Source: an uncultured Lachnospiraceae bacterium
Lineage (GTDB): Bacteria; Bacillota; Clostridia; Lachnospirales; Lachnospiraceae
Direction: 5' to 3'
Assembly: GCA_910589105.1 (NCBI GenBank)
Contig: CAJUST010000004.1
Span: forward strand, 9,936-73,935
Length of the DNA: 64,000 bases
Shown here: piece by piece, positions 34,301 to 42,620 of the stretch
Numbering within the stretch: the first letter of the stretch is position 1
Layout of the letters: each line of letters begins with the position of its first letter
Notes under the pieces: generated by a model
Seen by the model: only the letters and a program-made list of their open reading frames with translations
What the model was told of the DNA's origin: nothing
Database searches by the model: none
Made by a program: the position numbers and the translations under genes

Positions 34301-37300
34301 CTTGCTGGCCCACAAAACAATATCTCGCTATTGTATTTTTGTTCCCATCAAACCAGTTTCCTGTTGTTCCTTGAGTTCTGGCATCTTGATCCGCATATCC
34401 TTCAATCTCTTTGGCCGATACAAAATGGATCGGCTGCACTTCATCTGTCGTTACGTTAAACGCAGATAAATCAAATGTAACCGCTGCATTTGTCTTATTG
34501 ATCAAACGGATATAACGCGCATTGCCGTTTAGCGCACTATTCCACTCGATTTCGTTGACGGATTTTTCTAATGTAAGAGAATCCATTCCTGTACCCGAAG
34601 ATTCGATACCCGATATTGCATGTATCCTATCCAGCTTTAATCCAATGTATTCATCTGGCTGTAGCGTAACATCTTCCCTCGGGTATATTTTTGCAGACTC
34701 ATCTTCATATTCTACACGCCACTCAGCATCCGGATCTTCTACATTTGTATAATCCATTGCTATGCCATCTGGTTCATACACGTACTTATAAACGGAAAAA
34801 TCACAAAAGATAATCCAAACATTTTCCGTCTTGTCGTTGACAAGCCGTATATATCTGGCAGAAACGCCCTTTAAGTTCACCTCATAGGTATGCGGTCCCG
34901 CCTCATTGTCTGTATGAGTCGGCAAAGCCGTCCAACTGCCTTCCTCGCCCGTTTCAGAATACTCAAAATGATACTCTTTCCATTTATCCGTTGCGCTGGC
35001 AGATCCATTTTTCACGCCGCCTACAATAGCGCGCACCCATCCTACTGGCTTTACTTCTCCTAAATCAAGCTGAAGATAATCTCCCTTAAATGTAGTGTCT
35101 TTATCTGCATTCGGTCTAGTGGGGTTATACCATACCTGACTGTTCGGATCATTATCCGTTAAATTGCTCTCCTCTCCTCCCTCTATTCCCCAATCTTCCA
35201 TGCGGCTCAATGTCGCCGGATACTTTTCTCTTACCGGACCTGTCGTTTCTCCAAACTCACCATCCATATTATAAGCAATTTCCCGAATAGCCAGCCAGCG
35301 GTTAATAGCTTCTGCCCCAGACGGAATCGCTTCCGTACATCTTACCCGGAAGCCTCTTAGCTCCATTGGCTCCTCTAACTCAAACGATAAATCCCGCGTT
35401 AATGAGGACGGCTGGTTCGAAAATTCCTCCCAAGTCTTTCCGTCTACTGTATACTCTAAAACGCCTTCTGCAATAAAGTCATTTGGATTTGCCTCCCTCG
35501 AAAGGTATAGTTTAAAATTACGCACCGTGACCGGAATATTAAATGACATACCGACATAATCGCCTGTCTTCTGATTCGTCTGCCTTATAATATTAGTGGA
35601 TAAATTACCATCCGTCACTGTCGCCATATCGGCATCATTTAACTTAACCTTCACGCCCCCAACCTGAAGCAGTACTTTCCTTTCGAGTTTAATATGCTCA
35701 GGGTCAACAATTTTCTTCGCTTCTTCTGAAACATATTCCAGCGCAGCCTCTACAAAAGGTATGATATAACGCCTGCCGCCTTTTGCATACTGCGGATTGC
35801 CCAATTCCAAGAACATATACGTTTTCGACCGATCATAGAGTTCCTGAGCCTTTGCAAAATACTCATAAACCACATTTTCATTTCCAGACTGAATTGCCTC
35901 AACCGCCTGTATTAAATTTACGCCGGCCTCCGCTATGTCCGACAAACTTCCCGCATAAGGCGTAAGCTGTGACGCCATACGCTGATTCGTCCCATTTTTA
36001 TCTGTAATATAGTATTTAATGTCATTTTTGATCGTTTCCATCGCTGTCTTTATCGTGGAAATCTCGCTGGCTGTAAGTTCGCTTCCTTCTTCTATTTTTC
36101 CTTGAACAGCCAAAAGATCGTCTTTAATGTTTAAAGACTCTTCAAACTTCGCTCCCGTATTGCTTGCCTGTTGGTCGCTCTGCGTAATCATATGCTGACA
36201 GATTCCTTTGAGTTTGTTCGACGATTCCGTCTCTATTGCCGACATATGATCGATATACTTGAAAGAATCTTCCCAAGCCTGATCGCCTTGCGCCTGCGCG
36301 TCCTCGCCCCGCCAGACATTCCAGCAAAAATCCGCTCCCGTAAACAGCCCCACTTTCGAAGGCTCAGAATCCTGCATTGGATTGAAAATAATGCCATGAT
36401 ACTTACTTCCATCTAAGTCCGGCTTTAAAATCGAGTTATGTCCCCCCATAACCAAACTGTCATGGGTATTGTCACTGCAGGGCCAGTTTACCCAAAGGTA
36501 CGGATAACGCCCCGGCTCTTTCTTTTCATTTGTTTTCGTATAAAACCGATCTGCAAATTGCGTCGTAACGTCTCCCCAGATTTTTCCGCCTGTCATTACA
36601 ATGCGGACATTCTCCCCTACATTCGCATGCACTTCTTGAATCTTTTTCACATCTGTATCTTCGCTATTTGTCATAGAATTTGCATATGCCATAAACCCCG
36701 GACAGAATAATAGCTCTGTTTTTAAATCGGCAAATTCATCTGCCGATTCCTTTTTCTCTTGCAGCCATGCCGAAATATCATTTAGAACTCTAATAAGAAT
36801 TTGTGATGCGGTCTCCCAGTCCGAATGCGCATTGCCATCGTCTTCCAAAATTGCAATCTGCCTTACGCCGGCATTAATCACCTGCTCAAATTTCGCTTTC
36901 AAAGCCGCTATATCTCTGTCATAATTTTCTAAAGTAATTTTATCTGTATAAAACGGATGGAGCGCATAGACATAATAACATTTGTTTTCATTGCCCGCTT
37001 TAGCCAGATCCCGAATCTGGACTAGTGAATTTTTCTCCCCTGTCTCCGGATACAAATCACGCCACTGCGCCCTATGGTAAGGATCGTCTTTCGGCGCAAA
37101 TACATACTGGTTCATCTTAATCTCGCCGCCATACTTCAAAAGATCCGCGCGATCTTCATGCGACCATGGATTCCCATAATACCCTTCGATAAATCCACGA
37201 AATTCAATTTCAGCATAATCCTTCACGGTCATTTTCCGAACGCTCTTATCCGTCTGTGACACTTGCTCTAAAATACGCTGGAGCGTCGTAACCCCACGGA

Positions 37301-37769
37301 ACGCCGCATCGGTGTCCTGCCCTAAAATCACAATCTGATTATCTGAAATATTCAAGATATATTTATCAAACCGCTTCGCTGCCGCCAGTCCGTCGACTGA
37401 ACCTGTAAAAAAATCTGCCGCGCCCAATGCGCTTTCATAAGAAGCGACGTCGCTTTTGCCATATATGCCTACAATCAGCTTCGTATGCGCGTTGTCCTGC
37501 GCCGTTGATTTTGACAGCCCCGCTTTCCCCAGCGCCGTCTCCGTCTTTTTCTGGGTATAGCCGTCAATGCCTTCCCCATAAGTCACGTCTACCTGTTCCG
37601 TTAAGGCAACCGCGCCATTATCGTATGTAACCGCTTGTGGCGTAGGATAGATTTCATATTCGTTCTCTCCTTCAGCCACTCCTGCCGAAACCGGCGCGCA
37701 GAGCTGCAACAGCATGGCAAACACGCTTATGAAACATACAATGGATCTCTTTGTTCTGCTTCGTTTCAT
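31317..37769 (-). CDS. Secreted GH84 beta-N-acetylglucosaminidase, multidomain
   Basis: 2150 residues with a signal peptide (about 1-29). An N-terminal GH20b-like domain (about 35-185) precedes a GH84 catalytic domain (about 188-500) with FRGFIEGYYGNPWSHEDRAD and the acidic pair in AILEDDGN near residue 310, the position of the Asp-Asp catalytic dyad of NagJ-type enzymes. Then about four F5/8C (discoidin) carbohydrate-binding domains (about 700-1400), eight InlB/Listeria-Bacteroides-type repeats (about 1405-1985, each ending in LYAKW or a variant), and a Lys-rich BspA-like LRR_5 region (about 2030-2150). No LPXTG motif; attachment to the cell may be through the basic end. Likely removes GlcNAc from mucin or glycoprotein glycans. 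Own promoter; single gene. Confidence 0.88.
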   Translation of the reverse strand: MKRSRTKRSIVCFISVFAMLLQLCAPVSAGVAEGENEYEIYPTPQAVTYDNGAVALTEQVDVTYGEGIDGYTQKKTETALGKAGLSKSTAQDNAHTKLIVGIYGKSDVASYESALGAADFFTGSVDGLAAAKRFDKYILNISDNQIVILGQDTDAAFRGVTTLQRILEQVSQTDKSVRKMTVKDYAEIEFRGFIEGYYGNPWSHEDRADLLKYGGEIKMNQYVFAPKDDPYHRAQWRDLYPETGEKNSLVQIRDLAKAGNENKCYYVYALHPFYTDKITLENYDRDIAALKAKFEQVINAGVRQIAILEDDGNAHSDWETASQILIRVLNDISAWLQEKKESADEFADLKTELLFCPGFMAYANSMTNSEDTDVKKIQEVHANVGENVRIVMTGGKIWGDVTTQFADRFYTKTNEKKEPGRYPYLWVNWPCSDNTHDSLVMGGHNSILKPDLDGSKYHGIIFNPMQDSEPSKVGLFTGADFCWNVWRGEDAQAQGDQAWEDSFKYIDHMSAIETESSNKLKGICQHMITQSDQQASNTGAKFEESLNIKDDLLAVQGKIEEGSELTASEISTIKTAMETIKNDIKYYITDKNGTNQRMASQLTPYAGSLSDIAEAGVNLIQAVEAIQSGNENVVYEYFAKAQELYDRSKTYMFLELGNPQYAKGGRRYIIPFVEAALEYVSEEAKKIVDPEHIKLERKVLLQVGGVKVKLNDADMATVTDGNLSTNIIRQTNQKTGDYVGMSFNIPVTVRNFKLYLSREANPNDFIAEGVLEYTVDGKTWEEFSNQPSSLTRDLSFELEEPMELRGFRVRCTEAIPSGAEAINRWLAIREIAYNMDGEFGETTGPVREKYPATLSRMEDWGIEGGEESNLTDNDPNSQVWYNPTRPNADKDTTFKGDYLQLDLGEVKPVGWVRAIVGGVKNGSASATDKWKEYHFEYSETGEEGSWTALPTHTDNEAGPHTYEVNLKGVSARYIRLVNDKTENVWIIFCDFSVYKYVYEPDGIAMDYTNVEDPDAEWRVEYEDESAKIYPREDVTLQPDEYIGLKLDRIHAISGIESSGTGMDSLTLEKSVNEIEWNSALNGNARYIRLINKTNAAVTFDLSAFNVTTDEVQPIHFVSAKEIEGYADQDARTQGTTGNWFDGNKNTIARYCFVGQQGDSIVYDLGQEVNLRSVKAWVANNAVNYPRNAEIQAALTSDSENWTTLASVSGDGSNAASNTAPVNNGWTAGEGAIDVNYAYFSGELDQPVKARFIRLYFTGPNAGRYAELSELEINNNEYLPMVNDPTFELTGDVVLQRGMEPQNLTDGNLTSAFRPDGQSSGTLIYNLSDGTANVKQINILQSGNNICNAKVSVRTGEDTWEEVGSLDKVFSSFDVLGKEHIYAVKLEWEQKELALYEIIVLHKFPETYTVEFNSNGGTEVESQKVQEGSKVTKPTDPTRSNYTFAGWYSDAALEDAFDFENDTITANTTLYAKWEKDTSGDVTFYTVTFNCKGGSEVAAQEVVSGEKALKPDDPIREGMNFAGWHTDEECTAPYDFDEAVTQNITLYAKWRALEKYTVTYHYMDGESEDTTEEVIEGEKVTRPEDPARENYIFKGWYTDADYVTIFNFNKEIVDKDIDLFAKWEPDANSGVTFRTVTFNSMEGSGVASQAVVDGAKAVKPKDPERVGYTFDGWHTDEECATPYDFDEAVTQDITLYAKWLALKKYTVTYHYMDNGSEDTTEEVFEGGKVTRPEDPTRENYIFKGWYTDADYVTKFDFNKEIVDKDIELFAKWEPDANSGATFYTVTFNSMEGSGVASQVVIDGAKAVKPKDPEREGYTFGGWHTEKECKNLYDFNEEVNEDITLYAKWTSNEEENNGPFKVTFNSNQGSAVALQTVQKNGKATEPKAPTRTGYRFAGWYDNSGKKFAFATTKITQDVTLTAKWIRVFTVTFESNGGTKFSPQTVDSGTKIKNVTPTKANYTFEGWYTDAACTKKFSPATAITKDLKLYAKWKPKQSQQPKLPSNGSKITEGDFIYKVTNSHATQGTVSVAGVAKTKKLTLKVPSTVEIEGVAFKVTAIDSKAFTKAKKLKTVEIGANITKINSKAFYKLKKLKTVKFKTLKTPKFGKNAFKGTNAKCKVTVPKKMSKKEFNNFKKKAKKAGFGKKVTYKKK
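32365..33258. repeat. 447-bp direct duplication inside the GH84 gene
   Basis: Two units, from about 32365 and about 32812, are very similar over roughly 447 bp (149 codons). Each codes for two InlB-type repeats (the ...AVKPKDPER... and ...VTRPEDP... types). Silent and few replacement differences show a recent duplication that added one pair of repeats. Confidence 0.85.
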
Positions 37770-37849
37770 TCACTTTTCCTCCTTTTTTATTGAAAATGCC
37801 CATTTAAAATAAGTAAAAACCTTATTTCACGAACAAATTATATAAAGAA

Positions 37850-37878
37850 AGTATAGCAAATAAAATATTTTCCGTCAA
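37850..37878 (-). promoter_or_regulatory. Promoter of the GH84 gene
   Basis: TTGACG (complement at 37873-37878) and TATACT (37850-37855), 17-bp spacer, minus strand. About 75 bases of leader follow, with a short AAATAAG/CTTATTT hairpin before the AAAGGAGG ribosome site. Confidence 0.75.
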
Positions 37879-37960
37879 TGTGTAATAAGCAACAGAAAAA
37901 TATTTTTTGAACATATCTATATTTTTCTTTTTATTTACAACAAATAAAAAAAATTACAAA

Positions 37961-38004
37961 AAATAGGCAGATTCTTTAATTTTTTCTAAAGAATCTGCGC
38001 ATTT
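37961..38004. terminator. Bidirectional terminator after feoB
   Basis: GCAGATTCTTTA / TAAAGAATCTGC (37967-37978 and 37987-37998) with an 8-base loop. On the minus strand CTATTTTTTG follows, on the plus strand GCATTTTTTT. Lies 8 bases after the feoB stop. Confidence 0.88.
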
Positions 38005-38006
38005 TT

Positions 38007-40016
38007 TTACAGAATGGCAAACAAGGCGGCATGGTATGCCAAAAACGCGGCCAGCCACGCAATCACGCATTGCAGGATAACGACGGCCGCCGCTTCCCGT
38101 CTGCTCCCCATTTCGCGCCGGATAGATGCGACGGCGGCAATGCACGGCGTATATAAAAGCGTAAAAATTAAAAAGCTGATTGCGGACGCTGTCGTAAATA
38201 AACCGGAAAGCGCTTCCGGCAAACCGGACATTTTCGCGCCAAGCAGTACGCCCATGGTGCTTACTACCGCTTCTTTCGCAGTAAATCCCGTAAGCAGGGA
38301 AGTTGAAATCCGCCAGTCCCCAAATCCAAGGGGCGAAAAAATTGGCGCAATCCATTTACCGACTAAAGCCAAAAGGCTGTCTGCGCTGTCCGACACGACA
38401 TTGCATCTTACGTCAAATGTCTGTAAAAACCAAATAAGCAGCGTAGCAAGAAAAATAATGGTAAACGCCCTCTGGACAAAATCCCTGGCTTTATCCCACA
38501 TTAAAAGCAGCACGCTTTTGACAGACGGCAGCCTGTAATTGGGCAGTTCCATCACAAACGGTATGGAATTGCCCTTAAACGCAGTGCGGTTTAAGATCAG
38601 GGAGAACAAAATGCCGGAAATGATTCCTGCCATGTATAGCAGAATCATGACAAGAGCCGCATGATTTGGAAAGAACGCAGATGTAAATACGGCATAAATC
38701 GGTATTTTAGCCGAACAACTGATAAAGGGCGTAAGCAGGATCGTCATTTTCCGGTCACGTTCCGACGCAAGCGTCCGGCTTGCCATAACTGCCGGAACCG
38801 TACATCCAAAACCGATTAACATAGGCACGAAGCTTTTGCCGGACAAACCGATTTTCCGAAGCGGCTTATCCATAACAAACGCAATCCTCGCCATATAGCC
38901 GGAATCCTCTAAAATAGACAAAAAGAAAAAGAGAGAGACAATAATGGGAAGAAAGCTTAAAACGCTCCCTACGCCCGAAAAAATGCCGTCAATAATTAAA
39001 CTCTGCATAACGGGATTGATCCCATATGCGCTAAGGGCGCGGTCCACGGCCAAAGCAAGCATATCTATGCCGGCTCCAAGCCAGTCACTGAGCGCGGCGC
39101 CAATGACATGGAATGTCAAATAAAAAATTAAAAACATGATGCACAAAAACACTGGGATTGCCAGATACTTGTTTGTCAGCACATTGTCTATTTTTACGCT
39201 TCTGATATGCTCTTTGCTTTCCTGACATCGGATCACAGTCTTATCACAGACTTTTTCGATAAACGCATACCGCATATCCGCTAATGCGGCATTGCGGTCC
39301 ATGCAGTGATCCGCTTCCATCTCCTCTATGCTGCGCTGCATCATGTCAATTTCATTCTGGCTTAATTTCAGGCGGCTTATCATTTCCCCGTCGCCTTCGA
39401 CAATCTTTGTAGCGGCAAAACGCGGCGAAATGCCGATGTTTTGCGCATGGTCTTCCACCTGATGGGAAACGGCGTGGATACAGCGGTGCACAGCGCCTTT
39501 CTCACAAAAATCCTTTACTTTCGGCGTTTGCTTTTTCTCCGCTTCGTTTACTATGGCGGCAATTAAATCCTCGATTCCTTCATCTTTTGCGGCGCTAATC
39601 GGAATCACCGGGACGCCTAACTGCGCCGACATCTTTTTCACGTCAATCGAACCGCCGTTTTCACGCACTTCGTCCATCATATTTAAGGCAAGCGCCATCG
39701 GAATGCCCATTTCTAAAAGCTGCAAAGTCAAATAAAGATTCCGCTCAATATTTGTCGCATCCACGATATTAATTATGCCGTCCGGTTTTTCATTTAACAA
39801 AAAATCCCTTGTAACAATTTCTTCGCTTGTATAAGGGCGCAGGGAATATATGCCCGGCAAATCGACAACCTGACTATCTGCCGCCGTCCGGATCTGTCCC
39901 ATTTTCTGGTCTACCGTTACCCCCGGAAAATTCCCGACATGCTGGTTTGCGCCTGTAAGCTGGTTAAACAGCGTCGTCTTTCCGCAGTTCTGGTTTCCCA
40001 CTAGCGCAAAAATCAT
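38007..40016 (-). CDS. feoB: Ferrous iron transporter FeoB
   Basis: 669 residues. An N-terminal G-domain (G1 GNQNCGKTTLFNQL near 7; G3 DLPGIYSL near 53; G4 NMMDE near 113) and helical spacer are followed by a permease half with two Gate regions (FIPIIVSLFFFLSILEDSGY near 355 and the matching C-terminal block) and FVPMLIGFGCTVPAVMASR with the conserved Cys. Imports Fe2+ under anaerobic conditions. The start overlaps the feoA stop by four bases (ATGA). No FeoC or Fur gene nearby. Confidence 0.96.
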   Translation of the reverse strand: MIFALVGNQNCGKTTLFNQLTGANQHVGNFPGVTVDQKMGQIRTAADSQVVDLPGIYSLRPYTSEEIVTRDFLLNEKPDGIINIVDATNIERNLYLTLQLLEMGIPMALALNMMDEVRENGGSIDVKKMSAQLGVPVIPISAAKDEGIEDLIAAIVNEAEKKQTPKVKDFCEKGAVHRCIHAVSHQVEDHAQNIGISPRFAATKIVEGDGEMISRLKLSQNEIDMMQRSIEEMEADHCMDRNAALADMRYAFIEKVCDKTVIRCQESKEHIRSVKIDNVLTNKYLAIPVFLCIMFLIFYLTFHVIGAALSDWLGAGIDMLALAVDRALSAYGINPVMQSLIIDGIFSGVGSVLSFLPIIVSLFFFLSILEDSGYMARIAFVMDKPLRKIGLSGKSFVPMLIGFGCTVPAVMASRTLASERDRKMTILLTPFISCSAKIPIYAVFTSAFFPNHAALVMILLYMAGIISGILFSLILNRTAFKGNSIPFVMELPNYRLPSVKSVLLLMWDKARDFVQRAFTIIFLATLLIWFLQTFDVRCNVVSDSADSLLALVGKWIAPIFSPLGFGDWRISTSLLTGFTAKEAVVSTMGVLLGAKMSGLPEALSGLFTTASAISFLIFTLLYTPCIAAVASIRREMGSRREAAAVVILQCVIAWLAAFLAYHAALFAIL

Positions 40017-40246
40017 AAAGCCGCCTCCATCAAAATTTCTATTTTTTCCGCTTCTTCTTTTCGGATCGTAAGTTCATATCCACGGAGCCTGATTTCCATT
40101 GGATCTCCCATTGGCGCAGTCTTTCTGACAGACACGCGCGTTTTCGGGATCAGTCCCATGTCTAACAGCCGAAGACGCAGCGCCCCTTCGCCTCCGACTG
40201 ACGTAATCACCGCCTCTTTCCCAATCGGTAATTGATCTAAGGTCAC
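40013..40246 (-). CDS. feoA: FeoA domain protein
   Basis: 77 residues, SH3-like FeoA fold (TLDQLPIGKEAVITSV, then RLRLLDMGLIPKTRVSVRKT and GDPMEIRLRGYELTIRKEEA). It helps FeoB. Starts and stops overlap its neighbours by four bases on both sides, so it is tightly coupled in translation with the C_GCAxxG_C_C protein and FeoB. Confidence 0.95.
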   Translation of the reverse strand: MTLDQLPIGKEAVITSVGGEGALRLRLLDMGLIPKTRVSVRKTAPMGDPMEIRLRGYELTIRKEEAEKIEILMEAAL

Positions 40247-40719
40247 TGTTCCTTCTCCTTTCCGTCCTGCTCCGTTTGCTCCTTTATATACGCTTCCATA
40301 ATGTCAGCCGCAAGAGCCACCATATCAGAGCATGGCCGCTTTTTATAGTATTCTTGCGTCCGTTCGCTGGGCGTTGGGGAATGATCTTTCCCATCAAGCC
40401 CCAAAAGCTCACGGCAGACTATGCTTCCTGTCTCATCTTTGTACCGCGACGCAAGCGTCTGGATTCTCTCATAGAGTTCTTTTTTGGCTTTCATGTCCTT
40501 TGGGCCGCTGTAGCCATACAGGGCGCCCGCTACAAGAAACATTCCACTGACTGCGCCACAGACTTCCCTTAGCCTTCCCATGCCGCCGCCAAAAGGGGAC
40601 GCCAGTTTCACCGCCGTCTCAAAATCCAATCCGGTTTCTTCTGCAAATGCCCCCGCCACGGACTGCGTACAGTTATACCCCTGTAAAAATAATTCTCTCG
40701 CCTGTTCTCCTTTTCCCAT
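40243..40719 (-). CDS. C_GCAxxG_C_C family redox protein
   Basis: 158 residues. The Cys pattern YNCTQSV (near 15), GGGMGRLREVCGAVSGM (near 45-61) and a final CSDMV (near 130) defines the C_GCAxxG_C_C family, small proteins often next to redox or metal genes in anaerobes. AGGAGG nine bases upstream of the start. Four-base overlap with feoA suggests an iron-related role, possibly cluster- or redox-linked; its function is not known. Confidence 0.85.
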   Translation of the reverse strand: MGKGEQARELFLQGYNCTQSVAGAFAEETGLDFETAVKLASPFGGGMGRLREVCGAVSGMFLVAGALYGYSGPKDMKAKKELYERIQTLASRYKDETGSIVCRELLGLDGKDHSPTPSERTQEYYKKRPCSDMVALAADIMEAYIKEQTEQDGKEKEQ

Positions 40720-40732
40720 GCCTGCTTTCCTC

Positions 40733-41911
40733 CTATCCTGTTTTCAAACGATCTATGGAATCAATAATCTGGCGGATTTCCTGTGTGTCTACCTTTTCTT
40801 TTTTCAAAAGCCGGTCCACTTCCGCCCGCTTGCTCCTGATACTGTCCGCATTATATTCAATACGGGAACGCAGTTTCTGGCGCCGCACGATTAAATTATG
40901 CTTTACTTCCACCATTTCTTTTTTATCCACTAATGCGGAAGACTGGTTCACCCAGACATTGGCGTCGTAAAGGCGGTAGCGTTTTAAAAGACGCACTAGT
41001 TTCGTATTATAATAATCCAAGTCTTCATTTGCCTGCTGGAATTTTTCCCGCTCTTTCAATTCGTTTAAATACTGTTCCCAGATATAGTTAAATTCGTAGG
41101 CATTTTTTACATGGAACTTCTCTCTCGCGTAATCCACTGCATTCGTGACATTGACATACCGGAATTTCACCTTGTTTAACAGAATAATCGCGCGGTTCAT
41201 ATTCGCTTCCGACTGCCGGATTTCCGTCTGGTTCGCCGTCATTTTAAGAAACACGCCAAATGAGCCGATGGCGGCAAGCAGGATTAGCCCCATATAAGCG
41301 TAAGTCGCGTCAAAGGAAAACGCCGTCTGTAACAGAAACAAAATTGCCATGCCCACCGTAAACAGCCCCAATACGGCAACGGAAAGCTTCCGCAGTATTT
41401 TCTGCTGGCGGCCTAATTCCAGCATATTATAATACCACTCGTTTTTTTCGCCCTCCAAATAGTTCATATCCCGCTTTACGGTATTTTGGTAGGCTTCGTT
41501 GGACTTTAAACGGTTGATGGCGTCCGGTATCACGTCTTCCTCCTGCTGCATCTGCACAAACTGCACATCGGAAATCCGCTTTTCAGAATTGTGGTAATCG
41601 TCCCGCATACGGTTTAAATTCTGTACATTTTCCGCCGCGGAACGGACTTCCGCAAAATCTTCCGGCGGCAATTCCTCAATCATCTGAATATCTTTCAGGT
41701 AATCCGTCACAATGCGGTATTCTGATTTTTCTTCTTCTAATTCTTTCCCTGCTTCAATAATCTGCTCACAGCACTGCATAATATAACTTTGCGCCTGCTT
41801 GCTGTCCATAAAACGTTCCGGTATGTTTTCCGCATTGGGCTCCTGAAGCGCCGCATCCCGTATTTCTTCCGCTTCCCGTTTCCTTTTCCTAAATCTGTTA
41901 AAAAATCCCAT
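40733..41911 (-). CDS. Membrane protein with long coiled coils
   Basis: 392 residues. A basic start (MGFFNRFRKRKREAE), a long coiled coil (about 45-170), a pair of membrane helices (about 177-196 and 203-223) and a second coiled coil (about 230-390). Both coils are on the cytoplasmic side by the positive-inside rule. The ATG overlaps the stop of the TPR gene (TAATG). Fourth gene of the DUF5717 set and 13 bases upstream of the C_GCAxxG_C_C gene. I recognise no family; it could be a membrane anchor or scaffold for the other three products. Confidence 0.65.
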   Translation of the reverse strand: MGFFNRFRKRKREAEEIRDAALQEPNAENIPERFMDSKQAQSYIMQCCEQIIEAGKELEEEKSEYRIVTDYLKDIQMIEELPPEDFAEVRSAAENVQNLNRMRDDYHNSEKRISDVQFVQMQQEEDVIPDAINRLKSNEAYQNTVKRDMNYLEGEKNEWYYNMLELGRQQKILRKLSVAVLGLFTVGMAILFLLQTAFSFDATYAYMGLILLAAIGSFGVFLKMTANQTEIRQSEANMNRAIILLNKVKFRYVNVTNAVDYAREKFHVKNAYEFNYIWEQYLNELKEREKFQQANEDLDYYNTKLVRLLKRYRLYDANVWVNQSSALVDKKEMVEVKHNLIVRRQKLRSRIEYNADSIRSKRAEVDRLLKKEKVDTQEIRQIIDSIDRLKTG

Positions 41912-42603
41912 TATTTACAGCTCCTTATATATGCCTGCTTCCATTGTTCCAATTCCCCGCGCGCCGCCTGTTTCTCGCCGCCATACTCCTTTTCGCTCTG
42001 TGGAAACCTGCCTTTGGCAAAGCGTATGGCAAGCTCCTTTTGTTTGAGGGAAAGAGGGTTCTGGTTCTTTTCATAAGCGGCCTCATAGCATTTTGCCGCT
42101 TCTTCAAATAAAAACAGCCCCGCGTACGCCGTCCCAAGATTATGGTAAATATTTCCGGCAAATAAGCCCTCCGTCTCACTCCCTGCCAAAAGCTTCCGGT
42201 ACTCTAACATACTGGCGCGGTAACGTTTCTTTGACAATAAACGGTCTGCGCGTATTTTCCTGCACTCAGCCTCACTTTTATTTTCAAAATCCGCCAATGC
42301 TTCCTGAATGCGGACGGTTTCTTCTTTTGTACAGTAACTGCATCCTGCCATAAGCGCGCCTATAAAATCAATCAGCCGCCCGCTGTCTTTTAATTTTTCT
42401 AATTTGCCTGCCAGCGCAGGCAGTTTCAATTCCCCGTCTATCCAGCGGATCAATTCTTCTTCCATAAAAGAAGGATCGACTAAGTCGATGTTTTGTTTTA
42501 AATAACAGCACAATTCTTCAAGCGAATAAACATTCAGCGCCATTGGCTCGATATAATACGGCGCAGACGCAAGCCCGTGGCTGCATAACAGCAATTTTCC
42601 CAT
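41911..42603 (-). CDS. TPR-like protein of the DUF5717 set
   Basis: 230 residues from the ATG at 42603, which has GAGGG upstream; the longer frame has no site. Residues about 145-210 look like two TPR helix pairs (ASMLEYRKLLAG, GNIYHNLGTAYAGLFLFEEA, AKCYEAAYEKNQNPLSLKQK). The first half is helical with the Cys-rich CSYCTKEE near 95. Lies between DUF5716 and the coiled-coil membrane protein. Confidence 0.65.
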   Translation of the reverse strand: MGKLLLCSHGLASAPYYIEPMALNVYSLEELCCYLKQNIDLVDPSFMEEELIRWIDGELKLPALAGKLEKLKDSGRLIDFIGALMAGCSYCTKEETVRIQEALADFENKSEAECRKIRADRLLSKKRYRASMLEYRKLLAGSETEGLFAGNIYHNLGTAYAGLFLFEEAAKCYEAAYEKNQNPLSLKQKELAIRFAKGRFPQSEKEYGGEKQAARGELEQWKQAYIRSCK

Positions 42604-42620
42604 GGTATCCCTCTTTTTCT

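Noticed and set aside
37954..38355. 133-codon minus-strand ORF at the end of feoB
   Set aside because: Overlaps feoB in another frame; FeoB homology accounts for the sequence.
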